Shown here piece by piece: positions 11,836 through 23,331 of a DNA stretch of 64,000 bases (position 1 is its first letter; each line of letters starts with the position of its first letter). Made by a program: the position numbers and the translations under genes. Location of the stretch: positions 27,351,495 to 27,415,494 of the forward strand of contig OW679203.1 of assembly GCA_940337035.1 (NCBI GenBank), given 5' to 3'. Under the pieces are notes generated by a model. The model did not search any database. It was not told where the DNA came from and saw nothing but the letters and a program-made list of their open reading frames with translations. The DNA comes from Agriotes lineatus. Its lineage: Eukaryota; Arthropoda; Insecta; Coleoptera; Elateridae.

Positions 11836-14800
11836 AGCCTATCTTATTATTTTTAAATAAGGAAAATGTGCATTTTTCTATTCTGGCCCTTTGTGAAATT
11901 GTAAATAGTGCGTCGGATTGTATTTTATTCTAACATAAATAATATTACGTGGGTTAAGGTCATTGCCGCGCCGCCCTTGTTCACAGAATGGTAGTGGCCA
12001 CTGGCAGGGTTGGGATGTTAGTGTCAGCTGTTTGTACTAAAACATAATAAGTGATTATAATAGAAAAAATTGATGGGGGCTTTAAAAATATAAATACGAT
12101 ATATATGTGTATATACGGAAAATGCAAAGTTACTTAGTTTATACAATGTAAAAACCCCCCATACAACAAATCCGTTTAAGATATATTTATTGAAAAATTA
12201 CGTTACGCTTTACTTTCTCGTTAGTTGATGTAGTACTGTTTCTGATTTCCGAACGCATGCTGATTGCAGTTGTATTTTCGGAACTCACTTCGTTTGCGCT
12301 AGCAGCCGTGCTTTGCAGCACAAATCCTTTCTTCTGCAACCAGATATTGTAATTCTGCAAGTGGCGGGTTTCTTCGTCGTAACTGTTGGTTTACGGATTT
12401 GTTGGGTTGGCTATGTTAATAATTGTGTGGGGACAAATGGTCGGTCACTTATAATGCCATGTTAATATGGATTTTATGGGTCAGGAAACCGCATGAAGCA
12501 AGTTATCGTAATTATGGGCGCTTCCATTGAAGAAGGTATGGAACGTTTATCTAACTTATTGCGTGCTTAGGTTTGCTCTAGATTTTTAGCTAATGCGTTA
12601 TGTATTTATCATTAATTAGCACTCCTTGCAAGGCCACCAATTTTGGGCTGTTGATAAGCAAAATCGAAATGCACTCTACCGATGGTGCACACCTGTTAGT
12701 TTGCTGAGCATTACCTGTCCACACGAACAGGGACCACATTCCTACAATAGCGGCACGTCGTCAATCAACGACGCTACATCTTGCAGAGATTGACTGGGGG
12801 AACTTTGAACCATTGCTACAATCCAAGCTGGAGGACGCAATCTAGCATTTTTATTTATTTCAGTATTACAGCAATTTTCGTAATGTAAGCGAGAAGGCAC
12901 TCGTTTCCTTTTCAAATAGTAAATTTACATGTTATTTGATTTCACAAACAGTGGCAGAGTTTATGCCAAAAGGAACATAGAGGTAAGCGTATTTAAGACT
13001 ATCGTATGTTAGATTGTGTAAACGTTGTATGAACTGCTAGTCATAATATGATTGCAATCTACGCCATTCAAGAAATATATGTGTATTACTGTTGATCTAC
13101 ATATTTACAAATTTGTTGTCCATATTTATTAAAGCAAATAAACCAAATATTTTGATCATTCTTAATGTAAAGTTATTGGATGTTCTTTTGAAGCAACACT
13201 ACAGGTGTTAGTAATTTAGATTCTCCACAGAAAAAATATAGCAACAGTTAGGTTTTATTGCAACGCATCCCGTGCGATTCTAGTTATTAGGTTTGAAATA
13301 CTGAATCGTAGTAATTATATTTCTTTGGGGCTTTGTCAAATTTGGCGCCTAAAATTAGACCTTATACATATTGTGGTTTGATTAATTGTAATAAATTGTA
13401 TCCACCCACTCACCGATTAAAATTGAGTTAGCCATTGAAATTCATGTAGGGATAGATTGGTTACTTGGGCAATAACCGTCGGGCTGTTGTGCATACTTGA
13501 TATTTATCCACCACCCTTTTTATTACCGGGTGTTCAAAATTTAATGCCGACGCTGAATATTTGGTAATAATTAACACCAAACTAACAATACACTTCGATT
13601 GAACAACTCAAAGGCCTAATCACATCTAATTCCTTTTTCACACTGCCCTGTTCTTCCTATTAAAAACATCTACGCTCCAGTTCTTATATTTGCTATTAAA
13701 GTACGTTTCATGAGTAAACAAAATAAATTATGAATATTAATAATATAATGGAGCCGCAGATCGAAAGGCTTGTAATTCTGAGAACTCCTTTAAAACAGCT
13801 AATAAATGTAATAATAAGAATGACTCATATAAGCAAAACATCTTCTAAAGTTATATAAAAAAATTTAATGTAATATCGAATTTAACATCCCTATCTAATT
13901 GCAAATTAATATTAAAGTGTACAAGTTGCTGAAAAGGTTCAAAACTGCAGTGCGTATTATTTATTAATGATTTGCTATGCAGTAGCATATATAATACAGA
14001 TGTGAACAATGTTAAAAAAAATGTATTTCTATCCTTTGTAATTATTGGAAATTTTGTGCCAGAATTGAAAATTAGCAAAATTCATTTTCAATGCATTAAC
14101 GAAGGTTGGTAAATTGCAACTTCAATAAATCTTTTCCTTATAATCGACGTGGGATTAAATATGAATTCAGTAGAACTAAGTATTTTCCTTTTCGATTAAT
14201 AGTTTGTAATTATCTCGAGCATACTTTTGAAACACGTGTCTCTCTTTCCAACCAGGATTACTTAAAAACTAATATATACAGTTTCAATGGGTTCGGGGTG
14301 TGGTAATATAAGGCAATCTTTAATTTTTATAGATTTATTAATTTTACCACAATCATTTTTAAGCAAAGTAGTGGTTGTAAAATGAATTGTAGCTGTAGCT
14401 ATTATTTTCTCGCCCAATAGAATTAACAAAATACAACTCTTTGCAGTAACAAATTTTAAAACGCGCTGCGAAACACAATTATGTTTTTCATGACCATTTA
14501 AAAATTGTTCTTCAAACTGCTCATGTAATTTATTGAATAGAGCACAATAAAGAAAAATTGCATTCACTACCACATTATGCACAAAAGCCCATAAGGTTTA
14601 CATTCTCGATTAAACAGCAATTATTATCTGTTATCGCAGTAGATAAGGAATTTTTATTACTTACAAGAAGTACTTACCTTATTTATTTGTATAATTGCCT
14701 CAAGATTCAGAAGCACTTATTCACATGATGAAACTTCTGCCTGCAAAACACTCGCACAAATATGGTATATACTTGTACACTTTATTTATTTTATTCGCCT

Positions 14801-14982
14801 ATAAATGTTTTACAACGCTAGAACTGGCCATTATCATGTAAATGTAATGCCCTCTTTGTAACGGGTTTGCTCTAAAAAGTGGTGGTGAAGTACCCGCATC
14901 ACACAATATCAAAGACTAAAGAATGCACTAAGTATTTGTCTATTAAAATTTCTGAATTATAATCACTTATAATACCATGAGT
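11836..14982. other. Gene-poor intergenic stretch
   Basis: AT-rich DNA. The ORFs at 13851-14078 (-), 14106-14306 (+) and 14262-14582 (-) show no recognised motif and have AT-driven composition. A CGGGTGTTCAAAA motif near 13528 resembles the ends of some insect transposons, but no element could be outlined. Confidence 0.35.
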
Positions 14983-15138
14983 AGTCAAAGTTATGTCGAC
15001 TATTTTTGCGGTGGTGTCACGAATGTCCATTGCGCTTTGGTATGATTAGGACGAGTGCGATAGCACGAGTCCTAATCCAAAGCGCAATGGACATGAGTAG
15101 TGATACCACCGCAAAAATAATCTACTTAACTTTGAATA
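14983..15138. repeat. Near-perfect palindrome, fold-back MITE candidate
   Basis: Left arm 14983-15058 and right arm 15064-15138 are inverted copies over about 75 bp with only a handful of mismatches and two 3-nt indels. Shared blocks include CAAAGTTA, ATTTTTGCGGTGGT, ATGTCCATTGCGCTTTGG and ATTAGGAC. The arms meet with almost no spacer (GCGATAGC), so the whole would fold as a cruciform. No coding capacity. A non-autonomous fold-back element is the simplest reading. Confidence 0.85.
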
Positions 15139-16789
15139 AGAATGATATTCGAGGGACTATTTAATGAACCAAACTACTTTTTCAAATTAGTTTTCAGTAA
15201 ATCTAGCAACAAACTACGCAATTTCTATAGTAACAGAACACTAACATTGACTTTTTCTAATAAAAATAGCATTTGTTAAAAATAGTCACTTGAATACCTT
15301 CTAGGAAGATATATCCCCTGATATTTTTTTGATTGGTCAAGAAACGTCAGAATTCTGGATTTTCATTGGTTACTTTTTGACAGATGACAGGTGAATTGAA
15401 TAGTCAATAATGTTTTTAACGTGCAGGTACAATCTGTACACGACGGCCATTTACAACTTAGCCCTGTCGACGTTACGGGCTGGTGACGTCAGGGCATTTC
15501 GCCATTTCTAGGTGGTGTTGAATGGTAGCATTGAAAACTTTAAAATACTCAACAAAGACGTTGCGTAGAGAGGAAATGTAGTCGGCAAGGTCGCTGATAT
15601 AATGGAAGAATATAATTGGGCTCCACACTGATCCCTATAATGTTCGGTCCGTTAGTAATAATTACTCTATTTACTGCAACACGTCTCCACGGATTGCATG
15701 ATATATCTGGTAGTTAGGGAAATGGCAAAGATAATAAGTTTCTGGTTTGTAATGATCTATTAAGAAATCTTAAAATTTGTATTTTCTATTGCTGGGATCT
15801 ACAAAACCTCAATAATAAATTTGTCAAGGTAAATTAGCTGCGATACATGTATTAAGCTGGCAATAGTTCATGTTTTCTAACGATTACCATTACGGTAAAG
15901 TAAGTAGGACTCAGTTTGGGTTTATTTATGCTATGGTCGCGATTTATAATTTTGTACCATTCAAAAACTGAATTTGGTCTTGAGAAAGAGGATCCATCTG
16001 ATGAGCTATGAATTTTGATTTTTGAAGTTACGAATCGATAACAGTAGTAAATTGTGTTCCATAAATATGGTCTAAATAGTGTTGTAGACCACATAATAGT
16101 TAATGTTGTGCCCCCTATTGTGCTGAATTTTTTCGATATCGTTTGGTGTACGTGTGTAGGTAAAGATGGGCTTTCCATCATTTAAAAGAAGTTTATACGT
16201 GAGTGATCGACGGATGGTTTTTTGAACGCGTGGACTAACGATTCTGAGGTAGTTAATTCCATCTGAACATGTCTGTCTTCGGCTGTGTGCGTTCTTTCTG
16301 TTAATGTCTTCGCTTGTCAATATGACTATTTGGGGATTGGCAATTTCCTCTTTTTCCCTGAAATTTTCAATAAACAATCAGTTTTTTGACGTTACACGCC
16401 GCATGACATAAGCAAAGAAAGTAAGTATTTGTCTCTGTATAGTTGGTAGAAGTTGTTTCTTGATATATATTTGTAATTCTTGGAGAACTGAGTCCAAGAG
16501 CTTTTTATGAATGCCTCATAACTCTATTGTAGCAGATCGTTGCAAAATGCTCTGTACATATACATTTTTTATTATTTAAAGTCTAAGAGTCCGAACCCTA
16601 AGCAGCAATAGAAAATACAGCTTTTAATTTTTTTAATGGTTCCTACAAGATAAGAGATTGGTTCTTTAAACGTACTTTTCCTTATTCCCTTCGAATCTGA
16701 AGTTACATAACAATACGATTTTATTTCACGTAGTTAGTAAAGAGGCAATCATTTTAGCACTAAGCTCACCTTAATGTTAACAATTTCGT
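15139..16789. other. Intergenic stretch with doubtful retroelement trace
   Basis: The minus-strand frames at 16072-16377 and 15852-16181 overlap in different frames. The first contains LLLNDGKPIFTYTRTPNDIEK, which loosely resembles the segment just before the reverse transcriptase in Ty3/gypsy polyproteins. No RT motif follows, so this is only a possibility. Confidence 0.2.
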
Positions 16790-18900
16790 TGTTTCCTCCA
16801 GGAGCATAATCTTTAATAGAAACGAACTGGTAGAATTCTGCTAAGCTGACGCAGGAGAGAACCATTATATTTGCCTTTCGCTACTTAAGGCCAATTTGAG
16901 AAGCAGAATTTTCAGCAGCAAACATTGAGAGAATTCACCCAGCAACCTTTTCCAGTCATTTTCAGGTTCCCGAAGACCCTCGAGATGACGCACAGTGCAT
17001 GCTTGCTGTTCTTTCCGGCTACATCCACTCTGATGCTGATCTGGAGTTATTCGTCACCTATGATAATATGCTTAGAATTTGTACGCCGCTAATACGGCAC
17101 AATCGGCGCTTCTTCTAGGGAGCGAAAAATAAGCGATACAGCCAAGAGTATATAGGTGAACGAACTCGTATACTACGAAGTCGAGCATAACCCCTTATCA
17201 AAGTGTCCCACAATATAGTCCTAATAAAGAGGGCAAAATCCGTTTAAAACCAAGATGCTTGGCTGGCCGAAAACCCTTAAATGCAGCGACCAGCTCATAC
17301 AGTTCCAAATGGAAGAGCCACTAGAAAAGGCTTTTCTGTTGAAATCCAATGCCACTGGTTGATCTGGACCTCGTCTTGCTCTGAAGGACGAGTAGCCGCT
17401 AGTCCGGAATTTAGCTCTACCCGAAAAAGCAGTCCAAAACCGTAAGGTGTAGTTGAACACCTGAGCCCACCTAGGAAAACCTTTCAGAACTCCCAAACCT
17501 CTCTTAAACTCCAAACATAACCCCTTAGCATTTTTGTGTGGTCTGTTAAAGCCAGTACCTCAACACGACTCATAAAAAATCTGTTAAACTAAACTCCGTG
17601 GTCTGCCACATTCACTATTTGCGGTTTGTCTGACCTTCCTGAATCTCTACTGGTTAGAGCTTCCAGAAAGGCCACGACAAACATGCAGATTGCTGCGTGA
17701 TAGGGGCTCATCGTTACCAGGTTAAGTTATCCCCAGAGTTCAGTAAAGGCAAGTTTTATCTGTTACGAGAGCATACCGCCAGAGAGAGTTTACAGCTTCC
17801 ACTTAGAGTTCGAGGAGAGCCCAGATTCCGCAGCTGGTCAAATTCTACGTGCCGGAAAACGAGCTTCTGTAAGATAAAAATTTGGCTTAATGAATCGCTC
17901 CAGAAGCCATCAAAAGTGGTTTCAGAGACCGTCTAGTATCAGTACTACTGGACTCACACTCAGAGAGAATCATAACAGCGGTTTATTCCCACATAAACTC
18001 GGAAAATCAAGAAGAAATTCTAATTAAAATCCGGGAATTAGCTGTCAGGTTTATCGATCTTAGTTAGAAACTACGTTTATCTTTCGGCACAAGCTTAAAA
18101 TTATCCGAATTCAAGCACCAACATTGAGTAATCAAATCGACTTATCTACGTACCAAGGGAAATCTCCAGGTCACCACTATCCAGGGGCTTTCGCCGCAGG
18201 TAAATTGGTTCACCGGCCGAAACCCGAGATTGGCCGCAAAAGCCTCTAGGGCTGCCCGGCGTTTTCACCTGCCAAACGCGGGATTTGCGAAAAGCAACAC
18301 TGCTTATCCAAACCACTTCCCCCCTTCCTTCATCAATTTATGCAAAAATGGCGTACCACGTCCAGCCGGGTTTGGTACACTCTTGGTAAACATCACCTTC
18401 ACCAGGTAAAACGCTTAACTTTAATTGAAGCAGACCCCTTGACAAAATAAATAACCAGTTCGCCCCATCTTATTTATATGACGTTTGCTTAATTTTAGAT
18501 CTCTTGACCACCCTCCTCCGTTCATTTAAACTATCCAGCACAATGATGCCTACTAAGTGTGTACAAGACTCCTAGCCAACCCAGCGCAGTGTGGATTGTA
18601 GAAGTGAGTTGTGTTAGAGATGTTGTGAAAATCCTGAGTGAAAAGTATTTATCGCGGCTAGAAGACCATCCAAACCAACTAGCAATAAACCTGCTAGATA
18701 ATAGTGTGCAAAGCTTCCGCTTAAATCGAAATAAGCATTTAGACCTCTTCGATCTTAAAATATCGTAAGCTAGAACTATAATGCGATGTAACCAACCACA
18801 ACTCTAGTGTAAGTTAACCTTAACTTAGAACTTAAACGGAAGTTACTAACAAACGTTTGTATAAAGTATCAAATAATTCTCCTATTTCTCTCACACAGGG
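16790..18900. other. Moderate-GC block, no recognised gene
   Basis: Base composition is more balanced than in the flanks, and several ORFs of 60-97 codons occur on both strands (17221-17514 -, 17697-17936 +, 18559-18768 +). None shows a known motif, splice layout or convincing start. It may be an old mobile element of unknown type. Confidence 0.25.
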
Positions 18901-19461
18901 TAGGTTGTAAATAAATGAAGGAGTTAAAAAATATTCACAACTGATAGGAATTCAAACCTTCAACGTGATTTTCAAACGGTGCAAGTCCTTTTTCAAGTAA
19001 ATATTATTTACTCATAGTAACCTGTTGGTATCTCAACTACCACCATTCATTCATACGATTGTCCTTTTAATATCCTTTGAAACTGACTGGATGTAAAAAT
19101 AAAAATAAATACTGCATGCACTTCCATGTTGGTTTAGAAGCATTTTCAATACCTCCCGAATTGTAATGAATTAAACAGCCATTGATAATTAAATAATTGT
19201 TTATATTTTTTAAATTTACAGCGTGAGGTTATGTTCACGTTATGATAATGGCCACTGATGTTAGTAACTTCTACAGCAGTGTTTCCATTAAGAGTAACCG
19301 TATGTTAACTTTTTAAAGGGTTATAATATTAACTCTATTAAATAGTTTCTATGTATTGTAAAATACATTTCTGTTAGAACAATTCTTCAAAATTAGTATG
19401 TTCCTGTATTTTCGGAATAACTTAAGCTAAATTCGTAGTTTAGTGTTATAGCCTCAAACCT

Positions 19462-19809
19462 TCACTCCATACGATATTTATATCTGCCCATTTTAAATAC
19501 CAGCGTTGGCAGGCTGTTCAGGGGCATCGATCCAATTGTATTTATCAGTGTTCTAAAGCTAGATATTTTTTCTGCAGCGGTTGCAATGACGTAGTTCGCT
19601 ATCGCCTTCTGTATAGCTTCCGCTGCGACAAGAAGCCGCAATGAAACTCTCGGTGCTTCCCCGAAATATTTGGTCATATGCTGCATTTGGCGGTGCAAGA
19701 CTTTGCAATTAGGCGACGGAGGATGTAGAGTGTCGTTGTAAAAGGGAGATGCATTGTAGGACGCGGTAACCGCCATTGAACTTTCCCGCGCTTCTGAATT
19801 CATTCTCAC
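19462..19809 (-). other. Unrecognised ORF of 115 codons
   Basis: An ATG-started frame with balanced base composition runs from 19809 down to 19462. The predicted product is Ala/Ser-rich with a possible helix (RLLVAAEAIQKAIANYVIAT). No signal peptide and no family was recognised. It lies at the edge of a CpG-rich block, where long ORFs appear by chance more often, so coding status is uncertain. Confidence 0.2.
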
Positions 19810-21660
19810 CCCGGCTTTGGTCGACTTAATAGGTGGCTTCTTCGTGCGAAGCGTGCACCCTCAGGGTGCGCGCTGCCCTGTTTAAAGTGCCTTCGTATTA
19901 AACATTATCGGTGTGCTTTCGTCAACTTTTGGGTGCCTTCCGAAGGAGTTGAATTGTTTCGTTTTTGTGGCAACCCTCGGGGGTTCGTCGTGATGTGTAC
20001 ATTAACTGTTGGGTTTCAAGTGAAGCAAGCAAGTTAGTGTGGTCGAGAGTCCATTACCGTTGGGGGCTGCGAGACCCTTAATTATCGCTACGGGCGATCA
20101 TTTACCGGACTCTTAAAGGTACCAGCACTAGCTTAACTAAGACGTCATGTTGTATCTCGCACGTTGAAGGTTCGTTCCGTTGTTCCTGTATTGGAAGTTT
20201 CGTACGTTTTTTCACCCGTTTTGGGGATATCGTCTTGCCAACCCCTGGTTGTGGTAAACATTATCGAGGCCTTGCTCTCGCATCTCGCCAACGTTCTGTG
20301 GTCTCCCGGTCGTTTGTTTCGTTAGGAATTTTGGGGCAGTTTGTTTAAGAGACAACCATCTACAGCTCCGTCCCACGTCGAACGCAGTCAACTAAACTCC
20401 TTCAGGTACCATTTCTATTGTTTTAAATTTATTGTGCATAGCGTACAGTGAACGTACCGTCCTGCCTAAAGTGTTGAACAATCTTGCGTAATGTTGCATT
20501 TACTGTTAGAACCATGGTAATTGCTAATTTGTCAAATTTAATGATTTGTCGTCATATTCTCTTGCTACTGTTAACTTAACGTTGTGGCAGTTTCGTTTTT
20601 GAGCTATATTAAGTACTTACTGTCAAGTAGCTTTGCTATTGAGTCAGTATTTTGGATTATTTAATATGTAATGACATTTGTGAGTCACGCCGTTCATTTG
20701 CAGTCAAGCTTACCCCTTTTAACTAAGTTAAGACGTTACGTAATTTAACCTAACCTTCAAACACATGTCGGTGTCGTTATTTTTATTCTAAACTCTTGTT
20801 TATTGTCATTTACATATTTTATTATTTCAATAGAGATTATTGTTAAGTACTTATGCCTTTCATTTGTTGTTTACGACATTTACATGCGTTATATGTCTAC
20901 TTTTCTGTAGTAAAAGTAATTTAGCAGCTGCACCAATAAGTTATTTTTGCAAGGTAAGTCAGTGTTGTACGTGGATCGTCGACCAAACTCAGCCAAGCTA
21001 GAAGTAGCAAGGTGAAGGCCCTCACTTTCACATTAAGAGTGCGTTCACTTGTGTTGATGTGACTATTTCTTGAACATCATTTACACCTCGTTATAGGTGT
21101 ACAGCCATAACTTAAAGGTCGTAAAGAACCCGTCCTCTCCACTGAGTTCTTTTATCTGGAGCAAACCTTTTGTTACCGTTCATCGTAACGTAGTTAGGGC
21201 CTCGTATTCTAGGTAGATTGCCGATTATATCGTAAAGTCGTGTTTTGTGCGGTAACAAGTAAACTACTTCTACAATAAATTTCCGAAGTCATATAAGGTT
21301 ATGGTTTATCCAAATACCTACCTTTTTGTGCAAGTGTAATTATTTGCCACGGCGAGTTGGTACAGCAGCAAGTTGGTTCAGCGACGAGTAGGCTGGCGGC
21401 AAGTTGGCCGCGGCAAATGGTCCGGTGTGACTTATCCAATTTCGTTGATATTAATATCCCAATTACTGCTTCGAGTATCATTTCCATATTTATACACATT
21501 ATGATCATTAGCAAAGCAGGAGATAATAGTTGTTTGTGTGCTATGTGTTAGAAGTAACTTTGTTTTGGCCGTATTTCAATTCACTTTTTTACAAAATTAG
21601 TTAATTTTCTTAATTTTGTAGAAAAATAGAAGATTGTTCTTCCAACTATTGTTTAGCATA
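19810..21660. other. CpG-rich non-coding block
   Basis: The 19.8-20.4 kb part is rich in CpG, unlike the flanks. No gene or RNA was recognised. The block ends near 21660 with CTCATGTACGGGGTGTGGT. Similar sequence occurs at about 45030, downstream of another CpG-rich block and before SDR copy B. The two blocks may therefore be related. Confidence 0.3.
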
Positions 21661-23331
21661 AGTCAGTGCTGCTCATGTACGGGGTGTGGTCAAAAAGTTT
21701 GCTGTACGTAATTTATTAAGATTATTTCCAAAAATTTTTGTAAAATGTATCGAAAGAGATGGATTTAAGAGGTGAACATATATTGTAGTTATGCCCTTAA
21801 CTAATATAAGGCTTTAGTAAAAGTATTAATAATAAGTAGGGCAAATCACCGCAATTTCTAAATATTAAATAGTTTCAATCAAGAATTTTGTGTCAATCTA
21901 AACAAAATGATCATTAGCTAAATAAACAGTTTATTGCTCTTTGTATTTTATCTATTTGCAATCATTTATGGCAAAACTCCGGTGTAGCATAAGAACAACT
22001 CTCATCTCACGGCTGGGTTTAACAAAAACATGGTATTACAAATGCTTTGGTGTATGACAAATTAACCAGTGTAGTATGGAAAACGCTCAAATTCGTACTG
22101 ACAGCTCTTTAATCTCAAAATTGACTGCAACAACAAATAATCTGTAGGTACAAGAAGTAAGCGTAATCTGAATTTAAAAACACCAAAAATGGCACGAAGA
22201 CCTTAGGTAAATACTGCGAATTATGTGACGTAGCATCGGGCTAACCTTGTATTGTTTTAGATGACGTAAAGCGATGCTCTGATCTTTTATTTTCATTTCG
22301 CAAAATCAGCTCCAATTAACAAATTTAAGGGACGCTACCTCGATAATTCGAATCTGGATGGATCTGGGCAGCTGGAATCACGCTCAACCCCTCGGGAAAT
22401 ATCCAATTTTGAATAACCCCACGGTTTTGGGGGTTTTGGCAACGCTTTCCGGTGGATACCTACCTTAAACGGAGAGCTTCATACGCTGGATACATTTTCT
22501 AGTGACGCCACGGAAATTACACACTTGGGAATGGCTTGTTGGTTACAATTTCTATACCCAGGCCCTCCTGAAGGTCTTCTCTAAACGTCGTACACACGAC
22601 TTTCGCTGGACGATGTCTCCAATTAGTCGAAAAGTGACTCCGAAGTTGATCGCACTTGGGCAATTCTTGCAGCTGGCTATCCCTCTTTGCTCGGAACCCA
22701 GAAAATTAACCACAAAGATGGCCTGCACACTGGTGAATATGAACGGCAGTATTTGACTCTGACTAATCACTTTTTATTTAAAATTTTTACATTAAACTGT
22801 GCAGCTGAACTGGCACACAACAGAAAATTGTTAAGCTTGTTTGGATATTATTAACAATTGACATTCTCGTTACTTAGTGATTACGATTTACATTTGTTTT
22901 TAAGAAATAATGTTTGATATCATGTTTTAACTCAAGACCTATAGTTTTGATATATTGGTTTTGCTTAAATAAAATACTGCTGGAACCTGCGGTTTGAAAA
23001 TAGGCAGTAAACCATTACAATATCTTGATCATTCTAACCAGCTACTAAATATATTGTTAGTTTGCACTGCCGATAACTCACTTTAATCATAGCAATTTCC
23101 ATGTTTTTGATTATTTCGGCTAAATAACTGAAAAAGATGAAACTGAAATTTAATTAAAAAGTAGTACAGCCAAGAAAGTAAAGCAGACTTGATTAAATAT
23201 TTGGGATAAGGTTTGTCTAACAAATAAAACACGATAATTACGAATCTCTTAAAAATAATTTATAATTTTTCTTATCTAACAACTAAAGACAATACAACAT
23301 CATATAAATAGTATTAAATTCTTATTAACGT
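21661..23331. other. Downstream flank of SDR copy A
   Basis: At about 23040-23230 this flank is similar to 45180-45310 downstream of SDR copy B (shared phrases include ACTGCCGATA, CAATTTCCATG and CTGAAAAGGATG-like parts). The duplication that made the two SDRs therefore included 3' flanking DNA. An ORF pair at 22502-22770 (+) and 22552-22770 (-) has no recognised motif. Confidence 0.5.

Noticed and set aside
12187..12390. Minus-strand open frame of 67 codons ending at CAATAAATAT, possible 3' exon
   Set aside because: The acceptor (CCAACAG) lacks a good polypyrimidine tract, no partner exon was found, and no motif was recognised.
15852..16377. Possible Ty3/gypsy polyprotein piece
   Set aside because: Only one loose block before the expected RT was seen, and no RT motif follows in any frame.
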